Of a stretch of 64,000 nt of DNA, positions 22,263-36,001 are shown piece by piece. The notes under the pieces are model-generated. The model was not told where the DNA came from, searched no databases, and was given only the letters and a program-made list of their open reading frames with translations. The first letter of the stretch is position 1; each line of letters begins with the position of its first letter. A program made the translations under genes and the position numbers. Source of the DNA: Bostrychus sinensis (lineage: Eukaryota > Chordata > Actinopteri > Gobiiformes > Eleotridae); assembly GCA_020698575.1 (NCBI GenBank), contig CM036247.1:3639407-3703406 (forward strand). Reading direction: 5' to 3'.

Positions 22263-24020
22263 AGAGGACACTCCCCGACGAGCCAATCCGTGAAGAGAAA
22301 CTATTCCAACGAGCCTTTCACTAAAAAGAGGACAATCCCAGAGCAGGAAAAGAAGCCTCGCTGGGACGACTGAAGATCTGAATAACACTAAGCTTGGACT
22401 AATTCCTTTAAAATGTGTTTTATAACTTGAACAAAATGGAGGCTGAGTATTTTATTTTTATTGCCACGGAAAGGGCAGCAGTGTTTTAAATTTTGTTTCT
22501 AAAATCCCTCCCTTCCTCAGTCTGAAACAATTTGTTCTGGAAAAAAAAGGAGAAACGTTTACAGCCACGTTACACTGTACTCTGATGTTGAGCCCGGCTT
22601 TGGTTACAGAGCGAGACAGATCCGTAACACGACATGACGCTCGGTAAAAGCCTTCAGAAATGAAACTTAATGTTAGCTGTGGACTGAAATCTACTGCCAC
22701 ACTTCCACTACACAGTATATCCATGAACTTTGATAGCATTTTGGTGTTTTTTTTTTTTGTTTAATGACCAAAATCCACCACCCAGCTGCTGTGGTGTTAA
22801 ACAGTGAAAGCTGTACTCTTTGGAAAATAGGTTGATGCAAAATCTATGACCAAGAAGAACAACAAACATTCCACTTAAGGGTTCCCCCAAGCGTCTTTCT
22901 TTAAGCTGATAGCAACTTTCTGACGTCGTCGGTGTTTGGTTTGCAGCAAAAGTCCTTCCTTTATTTATTTGGAAACATAAACTGCAAGATGTTTTGTGTT
23001 TAGGAACCTTTTAGGGACCAGCTAAACGTTTACTAGAAAGGATTTAGATTTAAACGCATGTAAAACCTTTTGAAGTGTAACCCACAAATGTCAAATACGC
23101 TTCTTAAAAGACAATAGAAAATGTAGGATTTGTAGGAGACACATTTTGCCGCAAAGTGTGCCCAAGCAGTCCGTTCTTTACAGGTGATTTGATTTGGAAA
23201 CAAATTGCAAAACGCTTTGTGTTAAACCAGGAACATTTTGGGACCAGCTAAACGTTTACTACAAAGGATTTTAGATTTAAACGCATGTAAAACCTTTTGA
23301 AGTGTAACTCACAAATGTCAAATACGCTTAATTCAGTGTGATTTGCCTTTGTCCTTTCTCTTAGAAGGGATTTATTTAATTTGGAAACAAATGGCAAGAA
23401 GTTTTGTGTTTTTTAAACCAGGAAAATGAGACCAGTTAAACTTGCTGCAAAAGATTTTAAGTTAAACGCATGAAAACCTTGCAGCACAAATAGAAAATAG
23501 AAGATTTTTTTGTACGAGATAAATGCTTTATATTCTGGTGCTATCTGAGAACTGTCCAGTACTGAAAAATCTCAGGAAAATAACTATTCTTTTATTAAAT
23601 TGTGCCCCTTCTCTGTTTTGACTTTAATATGCTATAGGAACATATTTATGTAATTATCAGATGTTTTGTTTTTGAGCCATAGGAGCGACTCCTTCACATC
23701 GTTCAGAGTCGAAGCTCAGTCCTGGGAAACTTGACTTGAGTAGATGAACTAACGAATCTACCGCTGTGTAAAGTTTTATATTTATTTGTGCGAGCTGTTC
23801 ATATGTAAAAAAGTATTCGTTTGATCACTGCCAAAGGCTATTTATGCTGCGTTCAGACTCTAGTGCCTTTCTCAAATGTGACCATCCTGAAAACAACGCC
23901 TCGGTGAACAAACCATGTAAACTTATGTAGACCATAAAAATGTATTTTTGTAAATAGAGCAATTCACAAAAGTGTATTTTCTTTTATATCTGATTGTTTT
24001 AATAAAATGAAGTGAAACCT
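22263..24020 (+). other. ccne2: 3'UTR of ccne2
   Basis: About 1.75 kb after the stop codon. The poly(A) signal AATAAA is at 24,001-24,006, followed by a GTTTGGTC-type GU-rich stretch. A TGTAAATA motif (Pumilio type) lies at 23,949-23,956. Three tandem divergent copies of a segment (see 22,971-23,490) lie within it. Extent is inferred from signals only. Confidence 0.65.
22971..23490 (+). repeat. ccne2: tandem triplication in ccne2 3'UTR
   Basis: Three copies start with GGAAAC at 22,971, 23,196 and 23,383 (steps of 225 and 187 bp). Each contains GACCAGCTAAACGTTTACT or GACCAGTTAAACTTGCTGC, then GATTTAGATTTAAACGCATG-like and AAAACCTTTTGAAGTG-like stretches. Copies 1 and 2 are most alike; copy 3 is more diverged. 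Confidence 0.8.
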
Positions 24021-24186
24021 AAACAAGAATGTTTGGTCTATTTGTTAACATTAAAGAGTTATAACTGTGTTTCTGAGCTGGAGTGACAGAGTGGCCCAGT
24101 TTTATCCTGATTAGTTTAATTTTACACAAACAAAGTTAATTTTCTAGAACACACTTTTCAGGAAATATTAGATAGATATTAAATAG

Positions 24187-25500
24187 GTCTATTAAATAGG
24201 TCTAAACCAGGACTAAACCAGGTCTAAGCCAGGACTAAGCCAGGACTAAACCAGGTCTAAACCAGGACTAAACCAGGATTAGACGGTGCCTGGTACCAAA
24301 AACTGAATACAATTTGGTTCAGTTTAACTGCATTAGTCCCGAGAAGAAGTGGTCTAAACCGGGACTAAATCAGGTCTAAACCAGGACTAAACCAGGACTA
24401 AACCAGGACTAAACCAGGTCTGAACCAGAACTAAACCGGGTCCAAACCAGTAAAAAAAAACAGGACTAAACCAGGACTAAATCAGGTCTAAACCAGGTCT
24501 AAACTGGGTCTAAACCAGGACTAAACCAGGTCTAAACCAGGACTAAACCAGGTCTAAACCAGGACTAAACCAGGACTAAACCAGGACTAAACCAGGTCTG
24601 AACCAGAACTAAACCGGGTCCAAACCAGTAAAAAAAAACAGGACTAAACCAGGACTAAATCAGGTCTAAACCAGGTCTAAACTGGGTCTAAACCAGGACT
24701 AAACCAGGTCTAAACCAGGACTAAACCAGGTCTAAACCAGGACTAAACCGGGTCTAAACTGGGTCTAAACCAGGTCTAAACCAGGACTAAACCGGGTCTA
24801 AACCGGGTCTAAACCAGGTCTAAGCCAGGACTAAACCAGGTCTAAACCAGGTCTAAACAAGGACTAAACCAGGTCTAAACCAGGACTAAACCGGGTCTAA
24901 ACCGGGTCTAAACCAGGTCTAAACCAGGACTAAACCCGGTCTAAACCGGGTCTAAACAAGGACTAAACCAGGTCTAAACAAGGACTAAACTAGGCCTAAA
25001 CCAGGACTAAACCAGGTCTAAACCAGGACTAAACCAGGTCTAAACCAGGACTAAACCAGATCTAAACCAGGACTAAACCAGGTCTAAACCAGGACTAAAC
25101 CAGGTCTAAACCAGGACTAAACCAGGTCTAAACCAGGACTAAACCAGATCTAAACCAGGACTAAACCAGGTCTAAACCAGGACTAAACCAGGTCTAAACC
25201 AGGACTAAACCAGGTCTAAACCAGGACTAAACCAGGTCTAAACCAAGACTAAACCAGATCTAAACCAGGACTAAACCAGGTCTAAACCAGGACTAAACCA
25301 GGTCTAAACCAGGACTAAACCAGATCTAAACCAGGACTAAACCAGGTCTAAACCAGGACTAAACCAGGTCTAAACCAGGACTAAACCAGGTCTAAACCAG
25401 GACTAAACCAGATCTAAACCAGGACTAAACCAGGTCTAAACCAGGACTAAACCAGGACTAAACCAGGTCTAAACCAGATCTAAACCAGGACACAGCCAGA
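24187..25500. repeat. 11-bp minisatellite array (CCAGGACTAAA / CCAGGTCTAAA)n, copy 2
   Basis: A long stretch alternates the GGAC and GGTC variants, giving a 22-bp dimer. Rarer variants (CCGGGTCTAAA, CCAGATCTAAA) recur in phase. A marker containing GGGTCCAAACCAGTAAAAAA recurs at about 24,440 and 24,618, a 178-bp higher-order step. Confidence 0.95.
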
Positions 25501-25585
25501 CAAATCACTGGCTCTAAGCTAAGCTAAGTGTAAAAGATTCCTGCGTACCACCAATGTGACCCGTACCACAGTTTGAAAACCACTG
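24187..25585 (-). mobile_element. hAT-like MITE expanded by the 11-bp minisatellite, copy downstream of ccne2
   Basis: The right end CACAGTTTGAAAACCACTG (to 25,585), preceded by GTACCACCAATGTGACCCGTA, matches the end of the 7,988 copy. The left inverted end is not clear (somewhere near 24,150). Nearly all the interior is the 11-mer array. Confidence 0.6.
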
Positions 25586-25589
25586 TTTC

Positions 25590-26690
25590 CTGCATTATAT
25601 TTTAACTCCATTACCTCACTGTAAATGTTTACATTATTAAGGATAATTAAATGTTTGCAGAGCCATCTTATCAGCGAGACCGCTCCATCATCTCGGGTGT
25701 GGGCTTTAACGCCTCAGCGGTGGCAGTAGGTCTCAGTTTAGTGCCGGTCTGAGCAGCTCGTGTGAAAACAAACGCTCCCCAGCTAACGACATGACGAGCT
25801 AAAAATCTGTCCATGTTAAATTCTTCAATATCTTTTAGCAAGAAACAGACTCAGAGATGCAGGGAGGAACAAAAGCCTGAAGTCTGAGGGGCCCCACTGT
25901 CGGGACACCACCCCCACTGAGGGCATTGTGTGGGAAAGAGTGGGCTAAGGGCTGGACGATGTAAAAAATAATGTATTGTTGGATTTTACTAATAATTGTA
26001 TGGTTAGAACTGATTTAAAGTGTCCATATATCTGCTGGTATTTATTTTTCTAAACCAGTCTTGGCCTTGTCTAGAACAGCAGCAGGTTTTACAGCCTTTA
26101 AAAACATTATGGGACTAAAAGAGAACGTTTTTAATAAGAACTCTACTGGTGCCATAAAGGAACAGGCGAAGAGACCAGCAGAAACAGAGAAAAAAAAAGC
26201 TGTTAATTTCCTTAAACTTTTTGTCTGATGCCATTTTCCTCCCAAAGTAAAAATGTCTGTGAGGAATCAATGGAAACAGAGCTCTACACTGTTTTTTTTT
26301 TATTTTGTTTTGTTTGTTGATAAATGAGTGAGAGCAGACGGGATGTAGAGGGCTTGCTGTTGATTGGTCAGTGCTTCCTGGAGTGGAACCAAGCGTTTTG
26401 ATGCCTCAGAAACTCCGTGCCAGAGGATACAGGATTACCCAAACAGAAGACAACTCCAGGTCTGTTTCTGATGAAGAATAATATTATAACACGGGAGACA
26501 GAGAGAGGACATTCTGCAGAATATAAACTCTTTAAGAAAAGTTATTTCTGACCCAATTCCTTTTGCTAATTTTAATATTTGCTCTCATGTTTGTTATTCC
26601 AGCTTTTTATTTATTTTCTTCTGCTTTACTACACTTCAGTTTTTTTAATGCTGTTCATAGTTTCCAAAAGCAGATTTTTTTACATCTACA
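25590..26690. other. intergenic sequence without recognised genes
   Basis: Between the ccne2 3' end and the trinucleotide arrays I see no exon-like open frame with splice sites and no RNA gene. GGGCTGGACGATGTAAAAAA near 25,949 resembles a MITE end. Confidence 0.5.
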
Positions 26691-26699
26691 TTTATTATA

Positions 26700-27020
26700 A
26701 GGAATGTAACAAAGTAAAAGTAATTAGTTAAAGTTACTTTATTTAAGTACAATTTTCATGTATCTGTACTTTACTTGAGTAAATTTTACAAGGAGTACTT
26801 TTACTTCACTACATTTTAGAGCGTATCTGTATCTGTAAGTATCTGTGCTTTTTACTCCACTACTTTTATGAGTTGGTTTGAAGTACATAAAGTATTTTGA
26901 GTTTGGTTTAAAATCTGTGTGAAATAATTTAGAGTAAGTACTTTTACACTTTTAATTAAATAGAAATGTTCATGTGATACTTTTACTTTTACTTGAGTAC
27001 ATTTTTGCTCCTTTATCTGT
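26700..27020. mobile_element. MITE-like repeat rich in AAGTANTTTTACTT, copy 1
   Basis: Dense AAGTAC/TTTTACTT motifs, including TTACTTGAGTAAATTTTAC and GGAGTACTTTTACTTCAC. The inverse counterpart is at about 56,290-56,450 (GTAAAATTTACTCAAGTAAA). It is followed by a poly(A) run near 27,030-27,049. Superfamily not determined. Confidence 0.6.
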
Positions 27021-27537
27021 ACTTCAGTGAAAAAAAAAAAAAAAAAAAAGCACTTCTTCCCCCCACTGATTTCCCACGACCCAGTTTTGGATGGAGGCCC
27101 AGTGCTTGGAAACCCCCCAGAGCTGGTGCATTTAAAGAGACAAGCTTTATCAGAAAAACAACGTACTTTAATAAACCATTTGTAGTTTAAAATAATCTAT
27201 CTACAGCAGAACTGCGCAAAAAAAAAAAAAAAAAAAAAAAAAAAAGTGAGTTTCAGACAAGTCTTGGACCTCGGGGGAAAGCCAGTTTATCGAGCGAACA
27301 TCCCGCCACAACAGAAACGTCTGGAGCGTGATCATGAGAGCCTATTGTTTGTGGAGCAGCATTTGTTTGGTGTGGGTTTAGTGTAAAGAGAGAAGACAGC
27401 GGAGTGAACGTGGGGTCAGAGGTCACAGAGGCAGACGCAGCCTGAGGGTCAGAGGTCAGAGCCGGACTCACTCCTGCAGTGACGCGAGCCTCCGTCGTTT
27501 ACACAGACAGCAGAGAAGCAGCGGTGGGAATGGAACT

Positions 27538-28278
27538 ACCGTATTTTCTGGACTATAAGTCACGCTTTTTCCATCGTCTGGTTAGGGGTGCGACGTATAC
27601 TCAGGTGTGACTTATATATTAAAATATTTCAGGTGTTGGTTAGAGGGCGCTCTAGGCTTGTGTACCAGCATCTGCTGCACCTGTACCACTGACAATTTAA
27701 AATGTAAACATTACCACTAACAACTTAGGCTATAAAGACAACTGAGAAAGAGCGGAATAATTGGAAATGGAACTGATGCTGAGTCTGACGACAGCCACGC
27801 AGAGGAGGAAGCGGCGCTTCGTCTACCTCCGGAGTTGGCGGAGTTGTTCAGAAGCGACACCGAGGATGAAGAATTTAAAGGATTTAGCGATTAGGAGTGA
27901 GATGGTGAGTTTGGTGAACTTGTTATATTATGTTCTTTATGCTATAGTTATGTGAATAACTGTTAATATATTACGTTAACATACGAGACACCTATTCAGT
28001 TCGTTGTTTATGCTTCATGTAGCTGAATAACCATCAATGTGTTACGTTAGCATAGCGCACACCTATTCAGCTGTTGTTCTCTATTCTATTATTACTATAA
28101 CTTGCCTTTCAACATGAAATGTCTGTTCTCAGGTGTCGCATTTTGTAAAATAAATTTCCCCCAAAAAATGCGACTTATAGTCCAGAGTGACTTATATACG
28201 TTTTTTTCTTCTTCATTATGCATTTTTTGGTTAGTGTTACTTATACTCCGGAGCGACTAATAGTCCGGAAAATATGGT
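27538..28278. mobile_element. DNA transposon with ACCGTATTTTC...GAAAATAYGGT inverted ends
   Basis: The left end ACCGTATTTTCTGGACTATA and the right end TAGTCCGGAAAATATGGT pair as inverted repeats; sub-terminal sequences (GCGACGTATACTC / GACTTATAG) also mirror each other. An acidic frame at about 27,750-27,895 (TDAESDD, EEEAALRLPPELAEL, EDEEFKGFSD, then stop) resembles the N-terminus of a transposon protein, but no catalytic domain follows, so the copy is defective. Related pieces are at 62,870-62,943 and 63,710-63,940. Confidence 0.7.
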
Positions 28279-28376
28279 ACTACTACAGCTAGTACTACTG
28301 CTACTACTGCTACTACTACTACTACTACTGCTACTACTACTACTGCTACTGCTACTACTACTGCTGCTACTGCGCG
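28277..28376 (+). repeat. (ACT/TGC)n trinucleotide array, left remnant
   Basis: TACTACTAC and TGCTAC triplets in tandem with the same variant triplets as the large array at 29,836-32,931. They are interrupted on the right by an L2-type LINE fragment. Confidence 0.9.
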
Positions 28377-28906
28377 CCTGCTGACTGGGAAAAGACGCTG
28401 GGATCACATCAGTCCTGTGCTGTCTTCGCTCCACTGCTGCCTGTTGCTTTTAGAATCCAGTTTAAAATGTTATTGTTTGTTTTTAAGTCTTTTCATGACC
28501 TGGCACCTTCTTATCCGTCTGAAATGCTCCCTCTGCAGCTCCGGTCAGAGCACTGTGCTGTTGGACGGCCCAAGGTCCAGACTGAGAACCAGGGGAGACT
28601 GAACTTTTGCCATAGCAGGCCCTAAACTGTGGAACTCTCTCCGCCTAAACATCAGAGCTGCTACATCCTCTGAAAGTTTCAATCCGTTACTAAAACATCA
28701 CTTTTTTGCACAAGCTGAGCTGGACATTTCCTACTGTTTAATATTTTTAACGTTTTATTGTTTTTTATTTAATTTTTGTTTTAGCTATAAACTGTTTTTT
28801 GTAGCTATTGTGTTTTTTTACTGATATTCTGTTAACACTGTACAGCACTTTGAGGCAGTAGTGTCTGTTTTTAAATGTGCTATATAAATAAACTTTGACT
28901 TGACAC
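28377..28906 (+). mobile_element. L2/Rex-type LINE 3' fragment
   Basis: It encodes the degraded C-terminal end of a non-LTR retrotransposon ORF2 (HISPVLSSLHCCLLLLESSL in broken frames, LHGLAPSYLS-like LAPSYPSEMLPLQL, LWNSLRLNIRAATSS-like). It ends with TGCTATATAAATAAAC and a TTTGACTTGACA tail typical of L2-like 3' ends. It is inserted in the trinucleotide array. Several stops and frame changes make it inactive. Confidence 0.65.
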
Positions 28907-28957
28907 TGCTACTATTAATATTACTACTACTGCTACTACTACTACCAATATTACTAC

Positions 28958-29477
28958 TAGTGAATATTTCTACATATAGCTTTGCATATTACCATTAAAC
29001 TTATATTTTGATGTACTACTGCTAAGGTTAATAACGCTTCAACATTAGTAATAATAATACTTTGATTTTATGTGATGTTTTTTCCACTCTAAGGTTACAG
29101 TTGGGTGCATTGTTCATTCCTAAAATTGCACACATAATGGGGCTGCTACACAGTTATCAGACTCAAGGCTGCAGGGTGAATCCAGCTCGATGTGCGGGAG
29201 GTTCAGGAAGAAAAAGAAGATAACGCTCTGCTGAACTGAGAACTCTGTGGCCCTGCCATGCGCGAGAGGTTCCCAAAGACAAGAAGATAATGCTATGTGT
29301 CATACACAATATAAAAACTTAGGACGCTCCTCTCTGGCAGCGCTCCCTCACTCTCCTTTCAGCAGGGCCTGCTGCTGTAACCTTACCTGTGTGATATTAA
29401 ATAAACTTCTGATTTGATTGCATTTCTGAATCATCGTCCTCTTTGATGCTTACACCAGGAAATGAACAATTCCTACA
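28958..29477 (+). mobile_element. solo LTR (copy B) inside the trinucleotide array
   Basis: 520 bp flanked by CTAC (28,954-28,957 and 29,478-29,481). The site is in CTA repeats, so the duplication alone is weak evidence, but both ends align with copies A and C. It carries a TATA-like CACAATATAAAAAC near 29,308 and an AATAAA near 29,399, the usual order of U3-R-U5 signals. No internal coding region is present. Confidence 0.72.
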
Positions 29478-29540
29478 CTACTACTGCTATTATTATTACA
29501 ACTACAACTACTGCTACTATTACTACTACTGCTGCTACTA

Positions 29541-29835
29541 CTATTTTATATATATAGCACTTTTCACACAAGCGAATGCAACCTGTTTCACAATATAAAA
29601 TAGTCCAACACATCTATGTTAAGAAAAAAACAGCAGCCTTTGTTTCATTCCATTTCACTCTGCAAAACAGAAAAAAAAAAACAGAATAAAACAAACACAG
29701 GCAGCAAAAATAAAAACACAATAGTTTATATAAAATAATAAAAATAAAACCAGTTTATAAAAACACTACATAAGAGCCGGACTAAATAAATAGGTTTTGA
29801 GTTTACATTTAAATATGTCAGTGCTCTGTGCTCTC
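29541..29835. mobile_element. dispersed repeat fragment inserted in trinucleotide array
   Basis: TATATAGCACTTTTCACAC...GGTTTTGAGTTTACATTTAAA interrupts the array; it resembles the repeat at 1,085-1,330. Family unresolved. Confidence 0.45.
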
Positions 29836-32931
<3,096 letters not shown>

Positions 32932-32944
32932 TCCCAGACCTGAC

Positions 32945-35816
32945 TAAAACCCAGGACTGTCAGGTTTATTAAAGGGTATACATATTTGTGCTCAGAGTAC
33001 ATTTTCTTATTCAAAAACACTTGATACAAAGGGCAGTGAAGTGATCAACCTCAATAGGAGGCATTCACAGATTTTATTTATAAAATGTGATCATTACTTC
33101 CTTGTTTACCAAAACAACAATCGTAAGAAAATTGTTTTGTGCAGTGAAAATACATAATATATGCACCTTTACCAGATAATAAACATTGAGCGTTTAATTT
33201 AGTCCCTATTTAAAATATACAGCAATAAATAATTATCATCACATGGATCAAAGAATGTAGAGAACTGGTCACCACAACCTCAGCTGAGAGAAGCAGACAG
33301 GACAAGCAGTATCCCGGTTATGATCAGGTTTTTTAAGTGCCTCCTCCCAGCGGGACATGGACACCTCCCCAGGGAGCCGTTGCTGAAGACACGGTTTTGT
33401 TCTTTAAAGAAACATCTTGAAACGAACATTATTGATCTGAGTTTCACTTTTGTTTGAAGAATAGAGCTTGCACACGAACTCTTCAACATTTTGTTTAAAG
33501 GACCCAATGATACTGTGTACAAGGTGACTGAATACTGTGCAGACTTAAGGAACACCTGCCAGGTTTATCTGTCAACACTACTGCTGTGACCTGAAGGCAG
33601 CAGATCATCGGCTGTTTTCAAATTCAACAATCTGAACATTTCAAAAACTCTGAGAAAGACTGCAAATACTGAACCTGATCATTTGTTTTATTAGAGACTG
33701 GGTCCACAACCTCACTATACACATACTGTACTTTATGTGCTACCTGGAATTTCCTTTAGGAGCCCTGAGGCCTGGAGCTGCAGCAGCTCAGAGAAACAGA
33801 GAGAGAGAAGCAGCAGTGCTCACAGACACACGGGACATTATAGTTTTACAGTTTCTGATCATTAGTAGTGACTGTAAACCTTACTAAAGTACTGACACTT
33901 CAGCAGCACAGTCTTCCTAGAATTTTACCCTGCCCTCCTTTACAAAGTCACATCAGAGCCGTTGAGAGAGTTGCGACATCTCCACAGAATATATATGGGC
34001 CAGTTTTTACACTAATACTTTATAAGAATAGTTCTTGGAAGTGAGCAGATTAGCAGCAGTTCCTAGTAATTGTACAGGGAGGCACTCTCCGTGTAGCACA
34101 AAGAATGATGGTTAAAGAATCAAAAGTTTATATTATCTGCATATTTAGATCACATTTACAACACCAAAAATGCATGTTAGTGTCCATATGAGTCACATGG
34201 TCATCTATGCTCTGGACCTCCCTTGGTGCAACTCTCTCCATGGCTCTGTCTCACACTCTGGGCCTGTAGAACGGTGTGAGATCACACAAATGCACCCGGG
34301 CCTGGGTCCACATCAACATCATGAACAAACACAAAGCTTAGTTTTGCAGCTGTGCCGGTGTAGAACCAAACAACAAACCAAACAAGCTCATCAGTATTAC
34401 CTGAGTGTAACATTAGTTCATTTAAATCCTATTGTATATGTTAGCATGCAAACTAATCCTGGTGTAAGCTTCATAGCGGTTTGACAAGAGAAGGTTGTGC
34501 TGCTGTTTCATGAAATCTCCAGCTATAACAATCTCACAACCCATTAATGGCTTTACTTGCGCAGCCAGCTGTACACTCAAGAAATTCTTCAAGTCTTGTG
34601 TGTTTTCTGGGAGGTCACCCTCTATACCTTCTGTTGTTCTTTCCTCTTGCCCTTTGGTCCTGGTCTCTCTCCCTCTCTTGCTCGCTTAATGAGTCCTCAG
34701 CCAAGCTGCAGGTTTATAAATGCTGTGAAAACAGCCAGGTGCAGAATCATGCATGTTGTTTTCTACAACATCATCAACAGCATCCTTGAGTGCAGTAAGG
34801 GCATGGAGTCCCAGGAATCCATGATGATGCAATGTATTTAGATCTGTTATTCACTCCTGACATGATCAGTGCATGACTGTATAAACACACACACAGGAGG
34901 TCACAGGGCTCCAGGATATAGCTGGCAAACATGAACATTTCATATGACCTAGGACGCAGTAACTCAGCTAAACAAAAAGATAAAATGTCCAAACTCTATT
35001 CCTCAAACAAAAGTGACACTCAGATGAATGATGTTCATTTCTAGGAACATAGTTTCCGGTCTGTTAAATAACATTTCCCTGCATATAAATTAAATAAACT
35101 ACTGAGCTACTGCTGCCCAATAACAGCTGTGAGTAGTTATTCTGACTCTGTTTTATATGTTTAGTACATACCCTGTGTGTTACGTAATGTTTCATTGCAG
35201 CTGCGTAGTTTGTTTTCAGACATATAATGATTTTTTTTTCATTTTTATGGCGAAAAAGTGAATTTCAAATTCACATATTTTGTTTAAAGAATTGCTGTGT
35301 GGTATTATGATGTTAAAGTCTATACAGTGCAAAATTTCATAAGAAAATCTTGTTTTGTTACAAAGACATTGAAGTTTACCGAAAAATTAATTTCAGTAAA
35401 GACAGCAATCTTGTTTTTTCAACAAAAAACAAACAAAAGCCTAAATCAAGAGTCATCTACCAGTCTATCATACACTCATGAAAAACTGTCACTTACTTCC
35501 CAAAATGGCGCAAACTACCCACAATGCACCCGTATGACATCACCTGGCATTAACTGATGATATAACCGGGTTACTGAAGTGCATTTAAAAGTTTTAACTG
35601 CTTCACAAGTCAAATGTGAAAATAAATGTCTTCTGTGGAACACACACTTGCACTGAGAGGCATATAAAACTGGTTCAGTCCTGATCCCTTCCATAAAAAC
35701 ACCTTTACTAAAACACTTTTAGAGTATAATGTACTTTATCAGCACAGGAAGCAGTAAATCTTAAATATTAAGAATACTTCAGGATGTGTTTTTTGTTTTG
35801 TACCAGAGTCTGTTGT
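32945..35816 (-). other. nagpa: possible 3'UTR of nagpa / intergenic sequence
   Basis: No exon-like frame with conserved content was recognised. On the minus strand AATAAA occurs at about 33,079-33,074, and again near 32,970, which would suit a nagpa 3'UTR of about 2.7 kb after the stop at 35,817. This is inference only; the stretch could instead be plain intergenic DNA. Confidence 0.35.
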
Positions 35817-35957
35817 TCATACTGTAACCACTTTTCTGTTGTTTTCTGTCAGAGATATTTGTCCAATCAGGATCCACCTCCAAGCAGCTCTCGTGAACTG
35901 GAGCAGGGGTCGAGCCAAGAGCAGAGAGGCCAACACTACAGCAATGAGCAGGCAGTA
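35817..35957 (-). CDS. nagpa: candidate terminal nagpa exon encoding the membrane anchor
   Basis: After an acceptor ACAGACAG the minus strand reads YCLLIAVVLASLLLARPLL followed by FTRAAWRWILIGQ and a short basic/polar tail ending KVVTV and TGA. Human NAGPA is a type I membrane protein whose luminal part is followed by one transmembrane helix and a short tail, so a hydrophobic stretch is expected here. The exon begins in phase 0, the phase left by the exon ending at 41,453. Adding it gives a protein of about 495 aa against 515 in human. Doubts: it is 5.5 kb from the previous exon, and I do not see the tyrosine-based sorting motif of the human tail. Confidence 0.45.
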   Translation of the reverse strand, partial: YCLLIAVVLASLLLARPLLQFTRAAWRWILIGQISLTENNRKVVTV

Positions 35958-36001
35958 CTGTCTGTAACAGGAGAGGAATGTATCAGTCACCAAACATATT
36001 A

